Shown here: positions 1 to 5,101 of the stretch, piece after piece | Position numbering within the stretch: position 1 is the stretch's first letter | Layout of the letters: each line of letters begins with the position of its first letter | Origin: Desulfuromonadales bacterium | GTDB lineage: Bacteria > Desulfobacterota > Desulfuromonadia > Desulfuromonadales > BM103 | Direction of reading: 5' to 3' | Length of the DNA stretch: 5,101 bases | Assembly (NCBI GenBank): GCA_029859485.1 | Contig: JAOUDB010000233.1 | Location: forward strand, 1 to 5,101 | Notes under the pieces: generated by a model | Database searches by the model: none | Seen by the model: only the letters and a program-made list of their open reading frames with translations | Told to the model about the DNA's origin: nothing | Position numbers and translations under genes: made by a program

Positions 1-2
1 CA

Positions 3-128
3 GTTCTGGTTGCCTGGCAAGGTAAACCAGGAAATGTTTTGGCAGCAGAAATCGCTCTTCTAAAACGAGCTCGCCTTAATAGCCTAGCTCGCAAGGGGGG
101 CTATAAATCAAGTATGGAAAATGAATAG
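3..128 (+). CDS. C-terminal fragment of an unrecognised protein (5' end outside window)
   Basis: An open frame enters from the left edge and ends at TAG 126-128, giving 41 residues beginning VLVAWQGKPGNVLAAEIALL and ending SSMENE. The tail is mildly amphipathic and basic (KRAR, ARKGG), then acidic at the very end, as is common for a cytoplasmic C-terminus. I do not recognise the family. The other two plus-strand frames close earlier (at about 30 and 63), so this is the best frame, but with only 41 residues chance cannot be excluded. A hairpin at 198-219, about 70 bases past the stop, could end its transcript. Confidence 0.5.
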   Translation, partial: VLVAWQGKPGNVLAAEIALLKRARLNSLARKGGYKSSMENE

Positions 129-160
129 CTAATAACTGTCGTTTTAGATAATGGGGTTTA

Positions 161-226
161 GATTCTGATTGATATAAATTGAAGACTACAAAATGATGGC
201 CCCCTGGAAACAGGTGGCCATTTATC
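161..226 (+). repeat. Diverged copy 1 of the dispersed hairpin repeat
   Basis: This shares the order of blocks seen in the two good copies at 2497-2616 and 4669-4789: a TGATTGATA-like core (cf. TTATTGATAG), then ACAAAATGATGGCC leading into a GC-rich hairpin, then TTTATCA. About ten bases are missing between the core and the ACAAAATGATGG block, and the hairpin has been remodelled. It lies in the spacer after the gene ending at 128, the same 3'-end setting as the copy after the gene ending at 2463. Confidence 0.55.
198..219 (+). terminator. GC-rich hairpin with GAAA tetraloop in repeat copy 1
   Basis: GGCC and CCTG pair with CAGG and GGCC around a GAAA loop, with a single C/T mismatch between the two stem blocks. 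Only a short T-rich stretch (ATTTATCAT) follows, so termination would be weak. CTGGAAAC within this hairpin (204-211) is also perfectly complementary to GTTTCCAG at 237-244, so a second, mutually exclusive fold is possible. Confidence 0.4.
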
Positions 227-514
227 ATATGTCACGGTTTCCAGTAAATTAGCATTTCAGCCGATTCTAAACGCACAAGACAATGCAGTAGGATAAATAG
301 TAAACCCTGACACCTTTCTATCCAGATTCGTCTCCGACAACGGAACCCTTCTTAAATATCAGGATTTCTAGTAAACATCGAAACACCACGCTTCTTATCA
401 TCAAAATAATGCGAGTGGACTTTTAGTAAACCTCTCCTCTTTACGGCTTAACACTATATCTTCTACATATTCAATCTTATAAATCAAGCATTCAATTTGA
501 CCTTACTGAAATTA
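227..514. other. Gene-free AT-rich spacer with three TAGTAAAC octamers
   Basis: I see no convincing coding frame on either strand and no RNA gene. The only pattern is the octamer TAGTAAAC, which occurs three times in the same orientation at 298-305, 369-376 and 424-431, with a partial match (AGTAAA) at 243. The spacings (71 and 55 bases) are not regular, so this may be chance in AT-rich DNA or the trace of old duplications. Confidence 0.35.
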
Positions 515-542
515 TTGACCTCTAATGTTTTAGGACTATACT
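515..542 (+). promoter_or_regulatory. Sigma-70-type promoter TTGACC - 16 - TATACT
   Basis: TTGACC at 515-520 and TATACT at 537-542 are each one mismatch from consensus and are separated by 16 bases. Transcription would start near 549-550. A strong ribosome binding site AGGAGGG (558-564) follows, then ATG at 571, so promoter, ribosome site and start codon are correctly ordered and compact. This is the best promoter I find in the window. Confidence 0.6.
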
Positions 543-570
543 TATTCAAATTACTCTAGGAGGGCATAAA

Positions 571-687
571 ATGAGAGTCATACTTACCTTAATCACAATT
601 TTAGTTTTTCTGTTTCTGGACTTGCCCTCTTTGCTAATGAAAAAGCTGAAATCACTAAATAGAAGGGCTCCTTCACTTAACAATTAG
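571..687 (+). pseudogene. Short 38-codon ORF behind strong signals; likely decayed small secreted-protein gene
   Basis: ATG 571 sits six bases after AGGAGGG (558-564) and downstream of a good promoter. The open frame gives 38 residues, starting MRVILTLITILVFLFLDLPS and ending at TAG 685. The first 16 residues form a hydrophobic segment. If one T is removed from the T-run near 605-609, the frame continues as FSVSGLALFANEKAEITK, a textbook signal peptide with a likely cleavage after ALFA, before meeting TAG at 660. That frame then carries further stops at 678, 711, 714, 738, 744 and 825. My reading is a small exported protein gene that has been frameshifted and eroded. The alternative is a genuine 38-residue single-span membrane peptide. 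The family is not recognisable. Confidence 0.4.
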
Positions 688-714
688 TCCCATATATATC
701 TTGTGCAGCATGAT

Positions 715-799
715 AAAAACGACTTCTTACTGATAGATAAACATAGGAAACTTATATATTCACAAATTTATGCTCATCTGGAGATGATCCGAGTGGCAT
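715..799 (+). repeat. Decayed copy 2 of the dispersed hairpin repeat
   Basis: AAAAACGACTTCTTACTGAT at 715-734 matches the core of the copy at 2517 with a single difference, and similarity continues without gaps through TTCACAAATTTATG to about 772 (cf. TACACAAAACTATG). The following hairpin block is badly eroded: GATGATCC corresponds to GACGATCC, but the two GGCCACCA/TGGTGGCC arms are lost, so no terminator remains. It lies between the decayed ORF at 571 and the ChaN gene. Confidence 0.6.
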
Positions 800-894
800 C
801 TATGGCGCAAATCAAAAATTAAAATAAGTATCCTGCAGAAGTGCGTGTGATGAAGGTCAGATAAGTTAACCTGATAGATATTTAGGGGGTACCG

Positions 895-1767
895 ATGAAG
901 CCTGTTCGCATTGTTATAATATTAGCTACATGCTTATCAACTATCCTGCCCTCCTTATGCATGTCACATCCGCACATACTGGATGTAAAAAAGCAAACTA
1001 AGCTAACACCTCAATCGCTACTGAAAGAACTTCGAGAAGTTCAAGTAATTTTTATTGGAGAGTTCCATGATCATGAAGGGCACCATCAGGCACAACTTTC
1101 AATCATCGATGCTTTAGATGAGGATGAACGCCCCTTAGCCATTGGGCTCGAAATGTTTAGGCGAGACAGCCAACCTGACTTAGATGTTTGGACAGCAAAC
1201 AACATGTCGCTTGAGGATTTCCTATTAGTATATGAAGACAATTGGAGTATGTGGACTGATTATAGTCAGATTTTCTTGCATGCTCGGGATAACAACTTGA
1301 AATTGGTAGGTCTGAACATTCCCAGAAATATTACTCGCAAAGTCGCTTCTTCAGGCTTCAATTCATTGTCAGATGACCAGCGACAAATTATAGGTAATAT
1401 TCAATGTGAAGTTGACCAAGCCTATGAAAAATTCATAATGCAGGCTATGGGTGGGCATGGTGGCCACAACCAAACTTTTCTGTTCTTTTGCGAGGCTCAA
1501 TTGCTTTGGGATACAGCGATGGCCCGCAATATAATTGATTTTCTCAATGAAAACCCAAACGATCGAATGATCGTCCTTGCAGGCAGCGGACATGCCTGGA
1601 AGCCTGGAATACCACGTCAATTAACTGAGCAATCAGATATAAGCTACAAAGTTATTCTACCGGAGATATTGGGGCGTGCGGACCGAAGCAACATAACCCC
1701 CGATTCTGCTGACTATCTTTGGCTTGACGAGGGTGTTGATGGATGGTTGTTTGAAACAATGGAATAG
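895..1767 (+). CDS. ChaN/Tiki-superfamily haem-binding exported protein
   Basis: This 290-residue protein has an N-terminal signal peptide: basic MKPVR, a hydrophobic core at 6-21 and a probable cleavage near Ser24. Cys22 is not in a good lipobox, so lipidation is doubtful. The mature part carries the landmarks of the ChaN-like family (cofactor haem-binding domain, Tiki superfamily): VIFIGEFHDHEGHH (51-64, GExH motif), GLEMF (84-88), NIPR (141-144), a Gly/His loop GGHGGH (186-191), AQLLWDTAMA (201-210) and AGSGHAWK (229-236, second GxxH motif). Family members bind haem or act as metal-dependent hydrolases. A role at the outer face of the inner membrane or in the outer membrane in haem handling is inferred, not shown. 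Length is normal for the family and all key motifs are intact. The start is supported by AGGGGG (884-889) five bases upstream. No haem-uptake genes are visible nearby. Confidence 0.88.
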   Translation: MKPVRIVIILATCLSTILPSLCMSHPHILDVKKQTKLTPQSLLKELREVQVIFIGEFHDHEGHHQAQLSIIDALDEDERPLAIGLEMFRRDSQPDLDVWTANNMSLEDFLLVYEDNWSMWTDYSQIFLHARDNNLKLVGLNIPRNITRKVASSGFNSLSDDQRQIIGNIQCEVDQAYEKFIMQAMGGHGGHNQTFLFFCEAQLLWDTAMARNIIDFLNENPNDRMIVLAGSGHAWKPGIPRQLTEQSDISYKVILPEILGRADRSNITPDSADYLWLDEGVDGWLFETME

Positions 1768-1806
1768 ATTTTCACATACCTGCATTCTTTCAGATTTAAC
1801 ATCAGG

Positions 1807-1832
1807 ACGTAATCCCTCTAGGATTACGTTTT
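1807..1832 (+). terminator. Hairpin with short T-run after the ChaN-family gene
   Basis: ACGTAATCC (1807-1815) and GGATTACGT (1821-1829) form a perfect nine-base-pair stem with a CTCTA loop, followed by TTTT (1829-1832). It lies 40 bases past the stop at 1767. The stem is only moderately GC-rich and the T-run is short, so this is a plausible but weak intrinsic terminator. Confidence 0.55.
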
Positions 1833-1985
1833 GGGTAGACAGCAAGCCGATGAAGTTGAAGTTTCATGAGATCTATTTGGTTGAACACTAATTATTCGTA
1901 ATTCGGGAAGGCCGTTGCCACGAGCGATGATATCGCTGAACTGGAATGCATACGAAATTAACAAGTAGTTAGAGGTAGCATCATA

Positions 1986-2463
1986 ATGGTGGCAGACTGG
2001 CTCAAGGATATAGCTCCTGTTTCCAGCAATAACTGGGCTCTGGTGTTTGTGTTGCATGTGGCGACCACCATGTTTATAGTTGGACAAATTTGGCTGGTGC
2101 AAATCGTGCATTACCCATTGTTTGCCCACGTGGGAGACAACACTTTTTTGGTTTACCACAAGCGCTACACTCAATGGATTAGTAGCGCCTCTCATGCTAC
2201 TGGAACTGGCCACAGGACTTTTGTTATGGCTCATGGCTCCACTTCACCCCTTTTGGATATTAAATACGATGGGTATAGCTGTCATATGGGGTTCTACCGC
2301 TTTTTGGCAAGTGCGCTTACACAAACAATTACCCCTTGTTGATGGGGCCGCCCGCCTCTCACTGATCCACCAATTGATGGCAAGTAACTGGCTGCGAACT
2401 ATTGTTTGGAGTTTTCGCGGTGCATTCCTGGTAGGCTGGCTTCTTAAACTACTTAAATCATAA
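1986..2463 (+). pseudogene. Small four-helix membrane protein gene split by a +1 frameshift
   Basis: The reading frame opens at ATG 1986 (AGAGGT at 1971-1976 as ribosome site) and encodes a hydrophobic protein through YHKRYTQWI, near 2180. It must then skip one base (around 2175-2182, e.g. A2181) to continue as VAPLMLLELATGLLLWLMAP to TAA 2461-2463. Joined, this gives about 158 residues with four membrane segments: roughly 17-40, 66-83, 87-105 and 137-156. The join restores a W-[IV]-VAP-x-ML-x-EL stretch and a later NWLRT..W..RG pattern that I associate with a widespread uncharacterised family of small bacterial inner-membrane proteins whose first helix ends in WxVQxVHYPLF. Function is unknown. 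Left unjoined, the first frame runs on to 2342 as unrelated sequence. A recent disabling mutation or a one-base sequencing error are both possible. Confidence 0.75.
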
Positions 2464-2496
2464 ACAGGCAAGAATCCATATTTAGGGTTGCCTCAT

Positions 2497-2616
2497 AAAC
2501 AACGACTTACGAGAAGAAAAACGACTTCTTATTGATAGAGGTATTCAGTAAGTTGTTTAATACACAAAACTATGGCCACCAGGGGACGATCCTTGGTGGC
2601 CGTTTTTATTTATCAG
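2497..2616 (+). repeat. Copy 3 of the dispersed hairpin repeat (well preserved)
   Basis: By hand alignment, 86 of 105 bases match 4669-4773 without gaps. The unit has two parts. First is a long stem-loop: AAACAAC (2497-2503) and TTAC (2507-2510) pair with GTAA (2548-2551) and GTTGTTT (2552-2558), with GAC bulged, enclosing the nearly constant core 2517-2540. Second is a GC-rich hairpin at 2574-2601 followed by T5 and TATCAG. It starts 33 bases after the stop of the frameshifted membrane-protein gene. Confidence 0.8.
2574..2607 (+). terminator. Intrinsic-terminator-like hairpin of repeat copy 3
   Basis: GGCCACCA pairs with TGGTGGCC, and the stem extends inward by a G-T and two G-C pairs to about 11 base pairs around the loop GACGAT. 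The right arm ends at 2601 and is followed by G then TTTTT (2603-2607). This is a good Rho-independent terminator on the plus strand for the gene ending at 2463. On the minus strand the hairpin is followed only by ATAGTTTTG, so it would be weak for the convergent channel gene. Confidence 0.7.
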
Positions 2617-2792
2617 CCTTTATAGGAAGTTCGTTTAAATGGCGTAATTCTGTGAGACAAAATTCAGGAGAAGGATTTATAAGAAAAGGGCTGGGGTGCA
2701 TATATGGTGTCAGGTCAGTGTGCTTGCTTAACATTCATGACCCTTCTTTTTTTATTTCCTTAGGAAGCGAAAGATCCTTTAAGCCTTTTTTA
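2617..2792. other. Spacer between convergent genes with no recognised content
   Basis: Together with the repeat this separates the plus-strand membrane-protein gene from the minus-strand channel gene. An open plus-strand frame crosses it but starts inside the repeat and overlaps the end of the channel gene, so I treat it as noise. No clear terminator for the channel gene is visible: the minus strand just after 2793 has A-runs, not the needed T-run. Confidence 0.4.
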
Positions 2793-4529
2793 CTAAGCTA
2801 TCGAATGATTGTAGATATGAACATCGCGTTGCGGGAATGGAATGCTGATCCCTTCTGAATCGAACCTCATCTTTACCGTACGGGTGACATCCCAATAAAC
2901 ATCCCAGTAGTCGCCAGTTGCCACCCAAGGCCGAACGATAAAGTTAACGGAAGAGTCAGCCAGTTCGTGCAAGCGAATAATTGGTTCCGGATCTTTAAGT
3001 ACCTTGCTATTTGATTCGAGAATCTCCTTAAAAATTGTTTCTGCCTTTGGGATATCATCGGTATAGGAGATGCCGAAAACCATATCCACTCGTCTTGTTT
3101 TTTGGGCAGTGACATTCTTTATAACGTCTCCCCAAATCTTGTTGTTTGGGATAACGATGGTCTGATTGTCAAATGTCATGACGGTTGTATTGACGAGACT
3201 CATATGCGAAACGGTGCCAAAAACACCAACAGTTTCTATCAATGAACCAACATCGTAAGGCCTATATAGCAGGATCATGAGACCGGAGGCAAAATTGGAC
3301 AGCGAATCTTGAAGAGCAAATCCTAAAACAAAACCAACAATCCCCAACCCCGCAAACAGAGGACCTATTCTTATTCCAACCTGGGACAATGCGACAAGAA
3401 GGCCAATCACAATGATCGAATTGCGCGTAATTGACAAGACCATGCGTCTCAATAATTCGGACAAATTAACGTTTGGCTTGTTTATACTATTTTCAACAAT
3501 TCTGTGGACGAGTTTTGAGAGTTTCTTTGAAACATATAAAATCAAGATGAATATGAATAACTTAAAAACTACATCTGGACCGTTATCAACAACGCTGTTC
3601 CAGAGCTTCTTTCCCCAAGCGGCCAGTAAGCGAGTGCCGACACCTCCACCAAGCACATCTGTCGTAATTTCTCCCGTAGCTCTCAGAACCAACTCCCTGT
3701 AAGCCACAGTTTCCATACCCAGGCTGTTCATTATGTCCAATTGGTTGTCGAGTGATTCAGCAAGTCTTTTGGCCAATTGCTTTGTGACATTCAAGTTGCT
3801 TGCAAGTTGTTCATCATCGGGTAAAACATCGGCACTGGCACTGAATGAGACGATGTCATCCATCATCGAATCGAGAAGAATTGATATACCTACAGCACGA
3901 TCGGAAAGGCTTTTTACGAGAGACTGTTTATGCTCAGCTACCTCAAGCTTGAAATTCTCCGCAAGCTCGAGATTTTTCATTTGTACCTGAACCACGCGTT
4001 GGATGGATTCTAGCTGCACAAATGTTTTAGAAAAGGCGCCAGCTTTTTCTGCGGCAGAAGAATCAGGCTCAGGCAGTTTCACCTTCTTCTGAATACTATT
4101 AGTTACTGTGCTTGCAAGCTTATATTGCTCGTTGACAATCTTTTCAGCCTCTCGACGATAGCTCTCCTTTTTAATGTCGCCGCCTTTTAATTTAGCCTCA
4201 ACTTTTTCTGCGAAAGCTATGCCTTGCTCTAATAGATTTATCCGAGCCTTGTCCAGCCATGTCTCCAGTATCTGCTGTTTGATCCCCTGGCTTCCTGCGA
4301 TACGTTCCTGAAGATCATGGATCGTTTTTTTTTGTCGCTCAATGTCTGCAAGGGCTTTGTCCAGCGTTTCCTCGGTTTGCTCAGGAACTTGTGTTTTTTC
4401 AAGCCCCTTTTCCGTTGTGCCTTCTACTACTAAGTCAGCAGACACTTGCTGGGAAGGAACGAAACAAAAAAGCGTGAAAATGAACAGGAATGTTGTCCAG
4501 TAGAAATATTTTTTTGAGTTCACTTGCAT
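2793..4529 (-). CDS. MscS-family mechanosensitive channel with large extracytoplasmic coiled-coil domain
   Basis: This 578-residue protein (from ATG 4529) gates under membrane tension to release solutes during osmotic downshock. It opens with a signal peptide (hydrophobic 9-24, VSA end near 31). A long, charged, helical region follows (about 35-290, predicted coiled coils such as ETLDKALADIERQKKTIHDL), placed in the periplasm. The channel core has membrane helices near 318-335 and 363-384. The pore helix, about 388-420, carries AGLGIVGFVLGFALQDSLSN, matching the Gly/Ala-rich TM3 and LQ-SLSN motif of E. coli MscS. The beta domain includes TTVMTFDNQTIVIPNNKIWG (448-467), and the C-terminal alpha/beta domain includes INLELG-like IRLHELADSSVNF and YWDV, ending in SIPFPQRDVHIYNHSIA. 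The core is complete. The N-terminal region is larger than in E. coli MscS (286 residues) but much smaller than in MscK. A GTG two codons downstream (4521-4523) has better ribosome-site spacing, so the true start may be 4523. Confidence 0.92.
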   Translation of the reverse strand: MQVNSKKYFYWTTFLFIFTLFCFVPSQQVSADLVVEGTTEKGLEKTQVPEQTEETLDKALADIERQKKTIHDLQERIAGSQGIKQQILETWLDKARINLLEQGIAFAEKVEAKLKGGDIKKESYRREAEKIVNEQYKLASTVTNSIQKKVKLPEPDSSAAEKAGAFSKTFVQLESIQRVVQVQMKNLELAENFKLEVAEHKQSLVKSLSDRAVGISILLDSMMDDIVSFSASADVLPDDEQLASNLNVTKQLAKRLAESLDNQLDIMNSLGMETVAYRELVLRATGEITTDVLGGGVGTRLLAAWGKKLWNSVVDNGPDVVFKLFIFILILYVSKKLSKLVHRIVENSINKPNVNLSELLRRMVLSITRNSIIVIGLLVALSQVGIRIGPLFAGLGIVGFVLGFALQDSLSNFASGLMILLYRPYDVGSLIETVGVFGTVSHMSLVNTTVMTFDNQTIVIPNNKIWGDVIKNVTAQKTRRVDMVFGISYTDDIPKAETIFKEILESNSKVLKDPEPIIRLHELADSSVNFIVRPWVATGDYWDVYWDVTRTVKMRFDSEGISIPFPQRDVHIYNHSIA

Positions 4530-4530
4530 G

Positions 4531-4536
4531 TCCTTT
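4531..4536 (-). promoter_or_regulatory. Ribosome binding site that favours a GTG start for the channel gene
   Basis: On the minus strand AAAGGA lies directly before C-ATG-CAA-GTG. It is only one base from the ATG at 4529 but seven bases from the in-frame GTG at 4523-4521. Seven is a normal spacing and one is not, so initiation at GTG is more likely. The signal peptide is unaffected apart from losing two residues. Confidence 0.5.
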
Positions 4537-4586
4537 CATTGAGTCTTATTTCAGAATATCTACTTATTGTTACCTGGCAACTCAAA

Positions 4587-4654
4587 AGAAATATTTCTCT
4601 GATTATTAAAAGCGTTAGCGCTGAACAGGAGTCGAGTCAGGCCAGCCACCTGAC
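4587..4654 (-). promoter_or_regulatory. Palindrome cluster upstream of the channel gene
   Basis: The 5' region of the channel gene holds three dyads: a perfect 12-base palindrome AGAAATATTTCT (4587-4598), AGCG-TTAG-CGCT (4611-4622), and a seven-base-pair hairpin AGTCAGG / CCTGACT (4635-4641 and 4649-4655) around CCAGCCA. None is followed by a T-run, so they are not terminators. They could be operator sites or leader structures. A weak promoter candidate on the minus strand (TTGAGT, 17 bases, TAGATA) lies between them and the start, so I cannot say which is functional. Confidence 0.25.
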
Positions 4655-4668
4655 TGTGCAATTCTCGC

Positions 4669-4789
4669 AAATTAGGACTTCTGAGACAAAAAACGGCTTC
4701 TTATTGATAGAGATATTTAGGAAGCTATTTAACACACAAAATGATGGCCACCAGGGTTCGCTCCTTGGTGGCCTTTTATTGTTTATCAG
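4669..4789 (+). repeat. Copy 4 of the dispersed hairpin repeat (well preserved)
   Basis: This has the same architecture as copy 3. The left arm AAATTAGGACTTCT (4669-4682) pairs with GGAAGCTATTT (4720-4730) around the constant core (4689-4712), then comes AACACACAAAATGATGG, a GC-rich hairpin at 4746-4773, and a T-rich tail ending TATCAG. The arms differ from copy 3 but remain complementary. Unlike copies 1 and 3 it does not follow the 3' end of any visible plus-strand gene. It lies upstream of the minus-strand channel gene. Confidence 0.8.
4746..4777 (+). terminator. Intrinsic-terminator-like hairpin of repeat copy 4
   Basis: GGCCACCA pairs with TGGTGGCC, extended by a G-T and two G-C pairs as in copy 3. 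The loop is TTCGCT instead of GACGAT, so the stem is invariant while the loop drifts. TTTT (4774-4777) follows directly. No plus-strand gene is visible upstream for it to terminate, so here its role may be insulation or none. Confidence 0.55.
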
Positions 4790-4841
4790 GAGTTGCTGGA
4801 AACCCTCTTTCATGCTTGAAAAAACGCCTAAATAATATGGT

Positions 4842-4893
4842 GGGACAACATTTAGGAATACGCTGAAGGGTGGATTGAAAATAAATCTGTCCC
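4842..4893. repeat. 52-base imperfect inverted repeat
   Basis: GGGACAACATTTA (4842-4854) is an inverted match to TAAATCTGTCCC (4882-4893), with one mismatch and one gap. The 27 bases between the arms have no further clear structure. The AAATAAATCTGTCCCC type of end is, from memory, a motif often seen near short palindromic elements in proteobacterial genomes, but I cannot confirm that link here. Confidence 0.4.
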
Positions 4894-4938
4894 CCTTTTC
4901 TGCTACCAAGCGATATCGTGATTATTTTATCGAAAGGC

Positions 4939-4956
4939 CCTCAGGCCGCCTGGAGG
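4939..4956 (-). terminator. Weak hairpin overlapping the stop of the Yip1-family gene
   Basis: On the minus strand CCTCCAGG and CCTGAGG pair with one bulged C around a CGG loop. GCC then TTT follows. The hairpin overlaps the last codons and the TGA stop. The T-run is only three bases, so terminator function is uncertain. Confidence 0.3.
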
Positions 4957-5101
4957 CCACCCAAAAGTGAAAACAACAGCACGAAGATGACGGTCTGAAT
5001 GATCCAACCGATCACGCAAACGCCGACGGCCCGAAAGGTGCTCGTGTAATCAAGGGCCTGCCTGACCGCGATCACCATTGCCACCAGCATCCAGATTGAA
5101 G
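4941..5101 (-). CDS. C-terminal fragment of a Yip1-family membrane protein (5' end outside window)
   Basis: The minus-strand frame enters at the right edge and ends at TGA (4943-4941), leaving 52 residues. It contains IWMLVAMVIAVRQALDYTST, then RAVGVCVIGWIIQTVIFVLL and FSLLGGLQAA. The W-x-L-VAMVIAVRQALDY stretch followed by R-AVGVC-IGW is the pattern I know from the last two membrane helices of bacterial Yip1-domain proteins, multi-span inner-membrane proteins of unknown precise function. Composition differs sharply from the rest of the window (about 57% GC, with many GCC/GTC/ATC codons). Confidence 0.7.
   Translation of the reverse strand, partial: SIWMLVAMVIAVRQALDYTSTFRAVGVCVIGWIIQTVIFVLLFSLLGGLQAA

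Noticed and set aside
660..827. Stop-codon read-through giving a Cys-containing protein (SCAA, then CSSGDDPSGIYG)
   Set aside because: Seven in-frame stops interrupt it, part of the stretch is explained by the repeat copy, and the other genes use normal stops.
1606..1767. Extra histidines of the ChaN-family protein as an unusual metal site
   Set aside because: The Gly/His loop before AQLLWDTAMA lies upstream of this stretch and, as far as I recall, is a common trait of the family, so it is not unusual.
2170..2190. Programmed ribosomal frameshift in the membrane-protein gene
   Set aside because: I see no slippery heptamer and no clear downstream structure. A simple mutation or sequencing error explains it better.
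1824..2234. A 136-codon minus-strand open frame opposite the membrane-protein gene
   Set aside because: The plus strand encodes coherent membrane helices here. The minus frame is an antisense shadow with no recognisable motif.
2713..2755. GGTCA/TGACC pair followed by a T7 run as a terminator
   Set aside because: The stem is only five base pairs around a 20-base loop, which is too weak for an intrinsic terminator.
2532..2858. A 108-codon plus-strand open frame across the spacer
   Set aside because: It starts inside the repeat, overlaps the end of the clearly real channel gene on the other strand, and shows no family pattern.
2497..4789. Repeats as integron attC sites
   Set aside because: RYYYAAC/GTTRRRY core sites are not conserved between the copies (ATTTAAC in one, GTTTAAT in the other), and no cassette-like genes or integrase are visible.

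Overview
The window looks like chromosomal DNA of a Gram-negative bacterium. The evidence is Sec-type signal peptides, a ChaN-type haem-binding protein, a small-conductance mechanosensitive (MscS-type) channel with a large extracytoplasmic coiled-coil region, and the end of a Yip1-type membrane protein. A proteobacterial or desulfobacterial host fits, but I cannot fix the lineage. Most of the window is moderately AT-rich. The last 160 bases are clearly richer in GC (about 57% by hand count). Coding density is low, with several long gene-free stretches.

Layout, left to right. The 3' end of an unrecognised plus-strand gene (3-128) is followed by a hairpin-bearing repeat copy (161-226). A mostly empty stretch then leads to a good promoter and ribosome binding site that serve only a very short, probably decayed gene (571-687), next to a second decayed repeat copy (715-799). 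A complete ChaN/Tiki-superfamily gene follows (895-1767), with a small terminator-like hairpin. Next comes a four-helix membrane protein gene split by a +1 frameshift (1986-2463), closed by a well-preserved repeat copy that ends in an intrinsic-terminator-like hairpin (2497-2616). Convergent to it, on the minus strand, is a full-length MscS-family channel gene (2793-4529). Its upstream region holds several palindromes and a second well-preserved repeat copy (4669-4789), then a 52-base imperfect inverted repeat. The window closes with the C-terminus of a minus-strand Yip1-family protein (4941-5101).

The genes do not form an evident pathway or operon. They are single cell-envelope genes separated by repeat-bearing spacers. 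The most notable signal is the dispersed repeat of about 120 bases. Its two good copies share a constant core and a constant terminator-like hairpin. Their flanking arms differ in sequence but keep pairing, including two compensatory base-pair changes, so structure appears to be conserved.
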